Shown: piece after piece, positions 43,438-51,562 of the stretch
Position numbering within the stretch: the first letter of the stretch is position 1
Layout of the letters: the number at the start of each line of letters is the position of its first letter
Assembly (NCBI GenBank): GCA_050633665.1
Contig: JBOEGY010000001.1
Span: 868,001 to 932,000 of the forward strand
DNA: 64,000 nucleotides
Origin: JAUIAI01 sp050633665
GTDB lineage: Bacteria > Pseudomonadota > Gammaproteobacteria > Burkholderiales > Burkholderiaceae_E
Direction of reading: 5' to 3'
Made by a program: the position numbers and the translations under genes
Notes under the pieces: generated by a model
Told to the model about the DNA's origin: nothing
Seen by the model: the letters and a program-made list of their open reading frames with translations, nothing else
Database searches by the model: none

Positions 43438-44328
43438 ATGATGAAAACCTCAGTGTCCATTTCGTTTCTGATATCCCTGATGCTCTCTGGCGGGCTTGGC
43501 CATGCGAGCGAACCCCGGTCGCGACTGGATTGCATGATCCAGCCTCATCAGGATGTGCAACTGGGCAGTGCGTCTCCCGGCGTGATCGCGGAGATTCTGG
43601 TCGAGCGCGGCGAAGTCGTTCAAAAAGGCCAGGTCCTTGCGCGCCTGCAGGCATCGGTGGAGCGAGCGGCGCTGGCGGTCGCGCGGGAACGGGCGGCCCA
43701 GGTAGGCGAAGTGGCCGTTGCCAAAAGTTCAAAGACTCTTGCCGCTCGCGAACTGGAACGGGCCAGCGAATTGTTCGGTCAGCAATATGTCAGTCGAACT
43801 TATCTGGACAAACAGCGCGCCCAGGCGCAGGCGGCGGCCGGCAGGTCAACCCAGGCCGGAGAAAACAGACGCCTGGCGAGACGTCAGGTCGAATTGGCCC
43901 GAACCCGGTTGGCTCAGCGCACAATCCGGGCTCCGTTCGACGGCGTGATCGTCGAGCAATTCATGTCGGCGGGAGAATTTGTCGATCAAAAACCGGTGAT
44001 GCGGTTGGCTTCGGTACATCCGCTGCGAGTCGATGTGCTGGTACCAGCCCGCCGATTTGGTCAGATACGTCCCGGGATGAGCGGAACCGTCTTTCCCGAG
44101 ATGTTGACAGCAAGCTCCCGGGAGGCAACCGTCAAAACAGTCGATCGGGTGATCGACGCCGCAAGCAATACGTTCAGGGTTCGGCTGGAACTGGAAAATG
44201 AAGACCAGTCGGTTCCTCCGGGTCTGCGATGTGAGGTCGACCTGGGCCTGCGAGCCGAGCCCGGGCATCTGGATGGGCGGCCGGATCAAAAAGCCGGAGG
44301 AGGTAGTCGAGCGAAACGCCACGGCTAA
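43438..44328 (+). CDS. Periplasmic adaptor protein, HlyD/RND type
   Basis: This 296-residue secreted adaptor has a signal peptide (MMKTSVSISFLISLMLSGGLGHA). The lipoyl halves are QDVQLGSASPGVIAEILVERGEVVQKGQVLA and RTIRAPFDGVIVEQFMSAGEFV, separated by a coiled-coil hairpin (about 75-150), then a beta-barrel domain. This is the RND/ABC efflux adaptor design, yet no RND pump, ABC exporter or TolC gene is adjacent. It follows the SecA-like gene by 14 bp, so its partner is likely the M50/HlyD machine. The tail (RPDQKAGGGSRAKRHG) is polar and poorly conserved. ATG 43438 and ATG 43441 are both possible. Confidence 0.86.
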   Translation: MMKTSVSISFLISLMLSGGLGHASEPRSRLDCMIQPHQDVQLGSASPGVIAEILVERGEVVQKGQVLARLQASVERAALAVARERAAQVGEVAVAKSSKTLAARELERASELFGQQYVSRTYLDKQRAQAQAAAGRSTQAGENRRLARRQVELARTRLAQRTIRAPFDGVIVEQFMSAGEFVDQKPVMRLASVHPLRVDVLVPARRFGQIRPGMSGTVFPEMLTASSREATVKTVDRVIDAASNTFRVRLELENEDQSVPPGLRCEVDLGLRAEPGHLDGRPDQKAGGGSRAKRHG

Positions 44329-44341
44329 TCGCCGGCTTATT
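44325..44341 (+). repeat. 17-bp direct repeat, right copy
   Basis: CTAATCGCCGGCTTATT overlaps the stop of the adaptor gene and repeats the sequence at 37701-37717 with one mismatch. The pair bounds the four-gene export cassette. A match of this length could also arise by chance in a window of this size. Confidence 0.35.
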
Positions 44342-44358
44342 GCCCTGCGCTAAATCCT

Positions 44359-45927
44359 ATGTCCTTCAACCTCAGGCTACTCAAAAAACCAAGCCCGCTG
44401 ACGCAGATGACGATCGCGATGGTGCTTCTGTGCACCATGCTGATTATCATGGCGGACCTGTTTTTTGGCGTTTTGCCGCAGGGAGACAAACACAGGTCGG
44501 TCGCGCGGCAAGAGGTTGGTAAAAGTGTGTCGGTGCAAATCGCCGGTATGTTGCGACGGTCGGAGCCAGCTGAAATTACCGAGGTGATGGACAGTTTCGT
44601 AGCCAATAGTCGGCTAATTCAATCAATCGGCGTTCGCCTGGCCGACAATGAACTGATTTTGCAATCGGTCGGACACGCAAAGCACTGGGTGGCGTTCGCA
44701 GACGAAGAACCCGGAGCTGATCAGATGCTGGTGCATCTTGATTCCGCAGGCGCTCGATGGGGGCAGGTGGAAATTCTGTTCGATCAGAATGATGTTTTCG
44801 GCGGGTCCGTTTTCACGGGAAATCCGTTGCTGGTGACCATAGGATTCGTGATACTGCTCGGCGGGCCTGCCTTCTGGTTTTACATGCGCCGGGCGCTGCA
44901 ACATCTTGACCCGGCGTCGGTGGTTCCCGAGCGTGTTCAAACTGCGTTCGACACTATGTCCGATGGCGTGGTTGTGGTGGACAGCGATGGCCGGATTCTG
45001 CTGGCAAGCCGCGCGTTTCAGCAAATGAATCCGACTGACTCATTGATTACGCCCGGACTCACCTTGTCGTCGTTGTCATGGCTGGCCACGGGCCTGGCCA
45101 GTGATGTCGGAGAGCATCCGTGGAATAAGGCAATGAACGAGAACGAGGTTCAGCTGGGCCGTACACTCGTGATTACGACAGCTTTTGAAACATACCATCT
45201 TGTCGTTGGGTGTTCGCCGATTCGCGAAGCCAACGACAAGGTCCGCGGTTGCCTGGTGACCTTTGGTGATGTCACTGAACTGCATCAGACCAACGAAATG
45301 CTGCGTGAAACCAATCAGGCACTTACCGATTCGCAAACCGAGATAGAACGTCAGAATGAACAGTTGCAACGTCTGGCCACTCGTGACCCCCTGACGGGTT
45401 GTTTGAATCGAAGAGCGCTGTTTGACTCATTTGACGCCTTGATTGCCGAGGCGCGCGCCTGCGACGCGCCTATAAGCTGTCTGATCATAGATATTGATCA
45501 TTTCAAGACGGTCAACGATACCCACGGTCACGGAATAGGGGATCGCGTGATTCAGGAAGTTGCTAAACGATTGCTTGAGACAACTCGGTCGACCGATCTG
45601 GTCTGTCGGTATGGCGGCGAGGAATTTTGTATTGTGCTGCCCGGAGTGGAGGCTGAGTTAGCTCTTACCCTTGGCGAGCGAATCAGAGAGCGTATCGAAG
45701 AACGTGCCGGGCGCGGGGTTCGGGAAATTGACGGACTGAGCGTCACGGTCAGCGTGGGCATCGACTTCGCCCGAGGGGAGGACTGTGACCAGAAGATGTT
45801 GATCGATCATGCTGACCAGGCTCTCTACACGGCCAAGCGTTCAGGTCGCAATCGGGTTTGTGCTCACTGGCTGAAGTCAGACCGCGCGCCGTCTGAGTCG
45901 GCCGAGGGGGAAGCTCATGAGATCTAG
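44359..45927 (+). CDS. Membrane diguanylate cyclase (PAS-GGDEF)
   Basis: This is a 522-residue protein with two membrane helices (about 16-38 and 153-175) enclosing a periplasmic sensor. A PAS-like domain (about 190-305, ending VTFGDVTELHQ) and a short coiled coil lead to the catalytic domain. The active site is GGEEF (419-423), with the product-inhibition I-site RSTD at 410-413, five residues before it. It should make c-di-GMP in response to a periplasmic signal. The stop overlaps the start of the next c-di-GMP gene by 11 bp, so both are coupled. It begins 30 bp after the adaptor gene and may share its transcript. Confidence 0.92.
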   Translation: MSFNLRLLKKPSPLTQMTIAMVLLCTMLIIMADLFFGVLPQGDKHRSVARQEVGKSVSVQIAGMLRRSEPAEITEVMDSFVANSRLIQSIGVRLADNELILQSVGHAKHWVAFADEEPGADQMLVHLDSAGARWGQVEILFDQNDVFGGSVFTGNPLLVTIGFVILLGGPAFWFYMRRALQHLDPASVVPERVQTAFDTMSDGVVVVDSDGRILLASRAFQQMNPTDSLITPGLTLSSLSWLATGLASDVGEHPWNKAMNENEVQLGRTLVITTAFETYHLVVGCSPIREANDKVRGCLVTFGDVTELHQTNEMLRETNQALTDSQTEIERQNEQLQRLATRDPLTGCLNRRALFDSFDALIAEARACDAPISCLIIDIDHFKTVNDTHGHGIGDRVIQEVAKRLLETTRSTDLVCRYGGEEFCIVLPGVEAELALTLGERIRERIEERAGRGVREIDGLSVTVSVGIDFARGEDCDQKMLIDHADQALYTAKRSGRNRVCAHWLKSDRAPSESAEGEAHEI

Positions 45928-47911
45928 ATTGCCTTCGATGGCGGCATCCCATTCATTTCAGGCGACGCTGAAGCAGTTGGCTGCTTGCCTGCTTGGTGTT
46001 GCGGTGATTCCTCCCGTGATGTGGGCCGCGATTTCAGAACCGATGCGGCGCTGGCTTACGCAGAGCTTGTCGGAAGATGGCGCATTATTGGTCAGCACGA
46101 CGTTTGTTGCCCTTGGGAGCGGAATGCTCGCGCTCGGCCTCTGGGTGTTTGTCTTCCTTCGTCCCTTGCGCCTGATTCGCCGAATGGAGCGCAAACTTCA
46201 GTCGTTGGCGATGCGGGACGCACTGACCGGGTTGCTTAACCGGGAAGGCCTGCTCCTTGCTCTGAATCATGCCATTGACCATAAAAAGCACCAGGACGGC
46301 GGGCTGGGTCTGGTCTTGCTTGATCTGGACAAGTTTCGCCTGATTAATAGCTCCATGGGGGAAATAATCGGCGATGTCTTGCTGGAGCAGGCAGCGCAGC
46401 GCATGCAGTCGGTTGTGCGCTCATCTGATCTGGTGGCCCGGTTAGGCGGAGATCGGTTTGCGATTCTGGTTACCGGTAGTTCCGGGGTACATGGCTTGTA
46501 CATCATGGCAAGGAACCTGCAGCGAGCATTCGCCGAGCCGTTCCCGATTGACGGCAGAACCGCGTTGCTGACCCCAACACTGGGCATTTCGGTCTATGGC
46601 GAATCGTCTGTGCTCGCGGACGAATTGATTACCTGTGCCGAGGCGGCGATTCGCTCTGGCAAATCGCACGGCGGTGCCCGAATTAGTCGTTTCGATCCCG
46701 GTATGCAAGTGGATGCCGATCGGCAGATTGAAGTCAATGTTCGGTTGCGCGAGGCGCTTCGTCACTCTGAATTCAAGCTCTTGTACCAGCCGGTCATGGC
46801 CGCAGACGGGCTGACGATTGCAACAGCGGAGGCTTTGCTTCGATGGGTGGATCCGGTTAGAGGGGTGGTGTCACCCGGCGAATTCATCCCGGTGCTTGAA
46901 CAGACCGGCCTGATTACGCAAGTTGGTCATTGGGTGTTGTTGACCGCCTGTGAACGCGGTAGTGAATGGATAGAGTCCGGATCGCCGGATCTCGTGATCT
47001 CGGTCAATGTCTCGCCGCGTCAGTTTGCAGAGGCCAATTTCGTCGAATCTGTCTGCGCGGTTCTGGACCAGACTGGATTTCCTGCCGGGCAGCTCCAGCT
47101 CGAGATTACCGAAGGGATATTGCTCGATCCTACCCGCGAGGTCATGCAGAAACTGAAGTTGCTGTCTGAAATGGGTATCAGACTGGCACTGGACGACTTT
47201 GGGATGGGCTATTCGTCATTGGCTTACCTGAAAATGTTTCCGCTGCACACCTTGAAGATCGATCGCAACTTCGTCAAGGATCTTCCGGGTACCGATCATG
47301 ATGATGCGATCGCCCAGGCGGTTGTCGCTCTCGGTCATGGACTCGGGTTGCATGTGACTGCTGAAGGCGTGGAGACCGCTGAGCAGTTTGACCTGTTGGT
47401 ATCAATGGGATGTGACTCGTTTCAGGGATTCCTGTTTGCCAGGCCACTGGAAGTGGAAGATCTGACTCAGCGGCTCCGTGCCAGCCGCGATGCGGTGATG
47501 TCGCTGCCTCAAGCGAACAGAGTGCTCAAGGCCGAGCCGCAACCATTCCGGATCAGTGCCGTCCGACGCCGCGTCAGGGTGCTTAGGAATGGGGAGTTGC
47601 TTGGCGAGAGCCTGAATGCCCAGCGGTTGATCGAGGGGGGGCTCGACAGTGAGCCCGGTATCTACCTGCCACGCCAGGACGTGAAGGTAAAGCTAAGCGA
47701 TAGCGGTGTGGTCGGCGCTCAGCGCCATTCGGGTGAGCGCAATCTCGGTGAGCGCCGATTCCTTGACTTGCTCGGCCGCCAGAATCAGGTGGTCAGTCAG
47801 CAGATCGCCTGGGCTTTTTCTGATGCCACAGGACGCATGGCGCCGCTGGGTGACTGTATTTGTTTTGTTGCCGACCAGGTGACGATTGAGGAGTCACCGG
47901 TCGACTCCTAG
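45917..47911 (+). CDS. GGDEF-EAL protein with C-terminal DUF427-like domain
   Basis: The 664-residue protein has two N-terminal helices (about 12-33 and 55-76). Its GGDEF domain is degenerate: GGDRF (177-181) lacks the catalytic Glu though the I-site RSSD remains. An intact EAL domain has EAL at 305-307, EITEGILLDP, LDDFGMGYSSLAYLK and AEGVET, so it is expected to be a c-di-GMP phosphodiesterase with GGDEF serving as a regulatory part. Residues about 549-660 (RVRVLRNGELLGES, IYLPRQDVKVKL, AWAFSDATGRM, DCICFVADQV) resemble DUF427/NTP_transf_9, an uncommon fusion. GAGGGG lies 6 bases before ATG, within the cyclase gene end. Confidence 0.88.
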   Translation: MRSRLPSMAASHSFQATLKQLAACLLGVAVIPPVMWAAISEPMRRWLTQSLSEDGALLVSTTFVALGSGMLALGLWVFVFLRPLRLIRRMERKLQSLAMRDALTGLLNREGLLLALNHAIDHKKHQDGGLGLVLLDLDKFRLINSSMGEIIGDVLLEQAAQRMQSVVRSSDLVARLGGDRFAILVTGSSGVHGLYIMARNLQRAFAEPFPIDGRTALLTPTLGISVYGESSVLADELITCAEAAIRSGKSHGGARISRFDPGMQVDADRQIEVNVRLREALRHSEFKLLYQPVMAADGLTIATAEALLRWVDPVRGVVSPGEFIPVLEQTGLITQVGHWVLLTACERGSEWIESGSPDLVISVNVSPRQFAEANFVESVCAVLDQTGFPAGQLQLEITEGILLDPTREVMQKLKLLSEMGIRLALDDFGMGYSSLAYLKMFPLHTLKIDRNFVKDLPGTDHDDAIAQAVVALGHGLGLHVTAEGVETAEQFDLLVSMGCDSFQGFLFARPLEVEDLTQRLRASRDAVMSLPQANRVLKAEPQPFRISAVRRRVRVLRNGELLGESLNAQRLIEGGLDSEPGIYLPRQDVKVKLSDSGVVGAQRHSGERNLGERRFLDLLGRQNQVVSQQIAWAFSDATGRMAPLGDCICFVADQVTIEESPVDS

Positions 47912-47985
47912 GGGGCGGGCCTATCTGATTCAGCTTGGCACCTGGCTGGATATACTGATGACTCTGCAACCTCCGGTGTCGTTTT

Positions 47986-48687
47986 ATGCCAGCTAGTGTC
48001 AGTCCTGCCGATTGGTGCGCCTGTTTCAATGCACTGAATACCGAGGGTTATGCGGTAATCCCCGGTTTGCTCAGCCCGCCTGAATGCCGCTCGCTTGCCG
48101 GTCTGTACGAGCAACCCGATCGCTTTCGTAAAACAATCCTGATGGCTCGACACGGTTTCGGGCAAGGTGAATATCGGTATTTTTCTTATCCTTTGCCGGA
48201 TCTGATTTCTCAGTTGCGCTCGGATTTCTATGAGCAACTTGCACCGCTCGCTAATCACTGGAATGAATTGAGCGGTGTTGCTACTCACTATCCGCCGACA
48301 CATGCGGCCTATCTGGAACGCTGTCATGAGGCCGGTCAATCCCGTCCGACTCCGTTACTTCTGAAGTACGGAGCAGAGGACTACAATTGCCTGCACCAGG
48401 ATTTGTACGGAGAGAATTTTTTTCCGTTTCAGGTGGTCGTCTTACTGTCGCAACCCGGGTCGGACTTCACGGGAGGCGAGTTGGTCATGACCGAGCAACG
48501 TCCGCGTATGCAGTCTCGACCCATGGTGTTACCGCTGGAGCAGGGCGATGCAGCGCTAATTCCGGTGAGTCAACGCCCGGTCAAGGGGTCTCGGGGTTAC
48601 TATCGGGTCAATCTGCGTCACGGCGTCAGTCGGATTCACCGGGGACACCGCCAGACGCTGGGGCTAATCTTTCATGATGCCGCTTGA
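47986..48687 (+). CDS. 2OG-Fe(II) oxygenase (Oxygenase-NA type)
   Basis: The 233-residue protein follows the PF09859-type oxygenases: LLKYGAEDYNCLHQDLYGE, DFTGGELVMTEQRPRMQSR and VNLRHGVSRI. The iron ligands are His137, Asp139 and probably His212, with Arg222 placed to bind 2-oxoglutarate. In Pfam the family was described as acting on damaged DNA, but experimental support is thin, so I do not assign a substrate. The gene sits 74 bp after the c-di-GMP gene with its own apparent start region. It could be part of the export locus by position only. Confidence 0.85.
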   Translation: MPASVSPADWCACFNALNTEGYAVIPGLLSPPECRSLAGLYEQPDRFRKTILMARHGFGQGEYRYFSYPLPDLISQLRSDFYEQLAPLANHWNELSGVATHYPPTHAAYLERCHEAGQSRPTPLLLKYGAEDYNCLHQDLYGENFFPFQVVVLLSQPGSDFTGGELVMTEQRPRMQSRPMVLPLEQGDAALIPVSQRPVKGSRGYYRVNLRHGVSRIHRGHRQTLGLIFHDAA

Positions 48688-48717
48688 CCTTCAACCGACA
48701 GTAGACGATAGTCACCA

Positions 48718-49608
48718 ATGAATAGTGAATTTCACGGCGTATTTCCGTATCTCGTTTCGCCGATCCTGCCTGATGGGCAGGTAGATGTGCAAACGCTGAC
48801 CCGGCTCTGCGAGGACTTAATCGCAGCCGGAGTCCACGGGCTGTCGCCACTGGGTTCTACCGGTGAGTTTGCCTATCTGAACGCGGCCCAGCGCCAACAG
48901 ATTGTTGAGGCGGTCGTGGCGGCGGCAAGAGGCCGGGTGCCCGTCGTTGCCGGCGTTGCTGCCACTACGACTGTCGATGCGGTCAAGCAGGTGCAAGCCT
49001 ATGAGAAAGCTGGCTGCGATGGCATTCTGGCAATCCTGGAGGCCTATTTCCCGCTCTCTGATGATGGCGTCTTCAGCTATTTTGATGCCATAGCAGGTTC
49101 GACCAGTCTGCCCGTCGTGTTGTATACGAACCCGAACTTCCAGCGTGCTGATCTGAGCCTTCCGGTTATTGAACGGCTTAGCCATGTCCGTAACATTGGC
49201 TATATCAAGGACGCTTCGTCGAATACCGGCAGGTTGCTTTCAATCCTTAATCTGGTCGCAGGTCGCATGAAGGTTTTTGCGGCCTCCGCGCACATACCGG
49301 CGTGTGTGATGATGATAGGCGGTGTTGGCTGGATGGCCGGACCTGCTTGCGTGGCGCCTCGTCAGAGTGTGGCGCTCTACGAAAGTTGTCAGCGTCAGGA
49401 CTGGACGACCGCGATGCAACAGCAAACGACTCTGTGGCGGCTCAATCAGTTGTTCGCCCGGTACAATCTGGCCGCCTGTATCAAAGGCGCGCTTGAATTG
49501 CAAGGGTATCCGGTTGGTGAGCCGATACCGCCGCAGGCCGCTCTTGACGCGGCGGGCAAAGAGGCAGTGTGCGAGGCGCTACGGTCTATCGGCGCGCTCG
49601 GAGACTAA
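48718..49608 (+). CDS. Dihydrodipicolinate synthase family aldolase
   Basis: The 296-residue TIM barrel has the Schiff-base lysine in GYIKDAS (Lys164), the assisting Tyr in LYTNPNF (Tyr136) and GSTGEFAYL (the pyruvate-binding GTTGE region, here with Ser). It is a class I aldolase or lyase acting on a pyruvate-like keto acid. True DapA is usually more conserved around GTTGE and Arg138 is not obvious here, so related members such as 2-keto-3-deoxy-acid aldolases or N-acetylneuraminate-lyase-like enzymes are equally likely. The start is 30 bp after the oxygenase. The stop overlaps a convergent pseudouridine synthase by 4 bp. Confidence 0.82.
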   Translation: MNSEFHGVFPYLVSPILPDGQVDVQTLTRLCEDLIAAGVHGLSPLGSTGEFAYLNAAQRQQIVEAVVAAARGRVPVVAGVAATTTVDAVKQVQAYEKAGCDGILAILEAYFPLSDDGVFSYFDAIAGSTSLPVVLYTNPNFQRADLSLPVIERLSHVRNIGYIKDASSNTGRLLSILNLVAGRMKVFAASAHIPACVMMIGGVGWMAGPACVAPRQSVALYESCQRQDWTTAMQQQTTLWRLNQLFARYNLAACIKGALELQGYPVGEPIPPQAALDAAGKEAVCEALRSIGALGD

Positions 49609-50495
49609 AACCGTTCGTCTGGCTGCAGGTAGCGCCATTGACCAACGGGTAGTTGGCCCAGCGAAACAGAGCCAATGCGAACGCGTTTGAGTCCGATGAC
49701 TTGAAGCCCGACGGCTTCGCACATGCGTCGGATTTGTCTTTTTTTGCCTTCTCGCAGGACAAAGCGCAACTGATCTTCGTTCTGCCAGGAAACCTTGGCC
49801 GGTTTCAATGCGCTTTGATCGAGCGTGAGACCGTGGCGCAAGCGCTCCAGGCCTTCTTCGTCGAGTTCGCCGGTTACCCGCACCAGATACTCTTTTTCGA
49901 CTGCAGAATCATTGCCTATCAAGTGACGGGCGATCCGGCCGTCCTGGGTTAACACCAACAATCCGGTTGAGTCGATATCCAGGCGTCCGGCGGTGGCCAA
50001 TCCTTTGCGGTGGACAGGTACATAGCGCAATTCGCTTTTATCGTATGCCCATCGGTTATCTGATTCGACCAGTTTGATGGCCGGCTCGTGACCGTCTTCC
50101 GGTTGCCCTGAAACGTAACCGATAGGCTTATTCAGTAACACGGTGACTTGCTGCGACTGGGCATTTTTTGCGGCCGGATCAATGACAATGGTGGCGTCGC
50201 GGGTTACCCGGCTGCCCAGGACGTCAACAATCGCGCCGTCAACCTTGACCCAGCCATTGGTGATCCACTCTTCGGCTTCGCGTCTGGAGCAATGCCCCAG
50301 TTCACTCAGCCGCTTGGAAAGGCGCGGCGTGTCTGTGCTGGCGGCCGGGTGAGGGTTGTTGGTTTCCGCCGAAGTTTTTCGCGTTGGGCGGGGGCTGCCC
50401 GGGTCAGGTCGCGTCGGTTCTGCCTGTCGTTCTGTCAGCCTTTTGGGCCGGGCGTTGGCCCAGGGATCAGATGTCGGAGTAGTGCCTTTTGTCAT
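49605..50495 (-). CDS. RNA pseudouridine synthase (RsuA/RluB/RluF family)
   Basis: The 296-residue protein has a polar N-terminal extension (about 1-55, rich in Pro, Thr and Arg). An S4 RNA-binding domain (RLSKRLSELGHCSRREAEEWI, about 58-100) and the catalytic domain follow, with Asp173 in AGRLDIDSTGLLVLTQDG. VEKEYLVRV and KKRQIRRMCEAVGLQVIGLKRVRIG complete the family pattern. It isomerises uridine in rRNA or tRNA. RluF-like features (HEKEY-type VEKEY and GLQVIGLKRVRIG) lean toward 23S rRNA, but I do not assign RluB or RluF. The gene is alone on its strand and diverges from the MBL-fold gene. Confidence 0.88.
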   Translation of the reverse strand: MTKGTTPTSDPWANARPKRLTERQAEPTRPDPGSPRPTRKTSAETNNPHPAASTDTPRLSKRLSELGHCSRREAEEWITNGWVKVDGAIVDVLGSRVTRDATIVIDPAAKNAQSQQVTVLLNKPIGYVSGQPEDGHEPAIKLVESDNRWAYDKSELRYVPVHRKGLATAGRLDIDSTGLLVLTQDGRIARHLIGNDSAVEKEYLVRVTGELDEEGLERLRHGLTLDQSALKPAKVSWQNEDQLRFVLREGKKRQIRRMCEAVGLQVIGLKRVRIGSVSLGQLPVGQWRYLQPDERF

Positions 50496-50572
50496 CTAAA
50501 TATAGTAGCGTGGTATAACCGGGCCGACAGACTATATTGCGATTTTTTTTGATCATTCTGACGGAGTTCATG

Positions 50573-51562
50573 ATGAATAAGCCGAAGAATAAGCCGAAGA
50601 CTCTTACTCAAATTTGTCTGCATATGCTGTTGTTCCCGCTGGCGCTCGGATCCGCGATTGCGGCTGACGGTGTAAAGGTCACACCGCTGGGCGGTCAGGA
50701 CGGTGAATTCTGCATACTGGACCGGGCAATGGTGTTCGAAGATCCCGACGGGACCCGAATCCTCTATGATGCCGGGCGCACGGTAGCCGGCGCTGGCGAT
50801 CCGCGGCTCGGCAATATTGACGCGGTACTGATTTCCCATATGCACGGCGATCATTTTGGCGATAAGCACACCAGTGCTCCAAACGCCGGCGCTTGCAACA
50901 AACCCGACATGTCGGTCAATGCGTCGCCGGCCTCGAGCAGCGTTTTGATTGCAGTCGCCAAAAAAGCAAAATTAATGACGGGCAGTGAGATGCCTCGGTT
51001 TCTTGCGGGCAAACTCAAGCAGGCCGGTGGCGATCCCAAAAATTCAGTGCTGGTCCGTTTTGGCGCTTCCAAGAAAATCGGTGGCGTAAAGGTTACGACG
51101 GTGCCGGCGGCTCACAGCAATGGCGTGGCGGGTAATTTTATTGAAGGCGAACTGGGGGCGTCGCTCGGGGCTGCCGGGCTGACCGCTTACGTCGGACCGC
51201 CAACCGGGTATGTTCTGACGTTCAGCAACGGCCTGGTTGCCTATCTGTCAGGGGATACCGGCATTACTGCGGAGCAGGACGCAGTGGTCAGGAAACATTA
51301 TGGCGCGAAGCTCGCCGTGATCAACATCGGTGACACCTTTACCACCGGGCCGGCTGAGGCGGCATTTGTGGTGAACGAACTGGTCAGGCCGGCCAGTGTG
51401 ATTCCCTCTCATGCAAATGAGCCTGCCACCAAAAACGGTGCCGTGCTACCCGGAACTCGTACAGAAGCTTTTCTGAAGGCTCTGCATATGCCCGGGCATG
51501 TGCCACTCAGCGGCAAGACCATGACATTTGGTGCTGATGGCGTTTGTATTGCCGGTTGCTGA
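50573..51562 (+). CDS. Secreted metallo-beta-lactamase-fold hydrolase
   Basis: From ATG 50573 (GGAG 6 bases upstream) the protein has 329 residues with a signal peptide ending ALGSAIA-AD. The metal site HMHGDH (His89, His91, Asp93, His94) is followed by VPAAHSNG, LSGDTG and IPSHANEPA, the remaining ligands. The layout is that of UlaG/RomA-like or quorum-lactonase-like metallohydrolases. Being periplasmic, it may hydrolyse a phosphoester or lactone from outside. A nearby earlier ATG (50570) and TTG are less well placed. It is followed by a START-domain gene whose frame begins inside it. Confidence 0.85.
   Translation: MNKPKNKPKTLTQICLHMLLFPLALGSAIAADGVKVTPLGGQDGEFCILDRAMVFEDPDGTRILYDAGRTVAGAGDPRLGNIDAVLISHMHGDHFGDKHTSAPNAGACNKPDMSVNASPASSSVLIAVAKKAKLMTGSEMPRFLAGKLKQAGGDPKNSVLVRFGASKKIGGVKVTTVPAAHSNGVAGNFIEGELGASLGAAGLTAYVGPPTGYVLTFSNGLVAYLSGDTGITAEQDAVVRKHYGAKLAVINIGDTFTTGPAEAAFVVNELVRPASVIPSHANEPATKNGAVLPGTRTEAFLKALHMPGHVPLSGKTMTFGADGVCIAGC

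Noticed and set aside
43281..44201. 306-codon frame overlapping the end of the SecA-like gene and the adaptor gene
   Set aside because: The other frames give SecA motifs and a signal peptide plus lipoyl domains. This frame gives Arg/Gly-rich nonsense.
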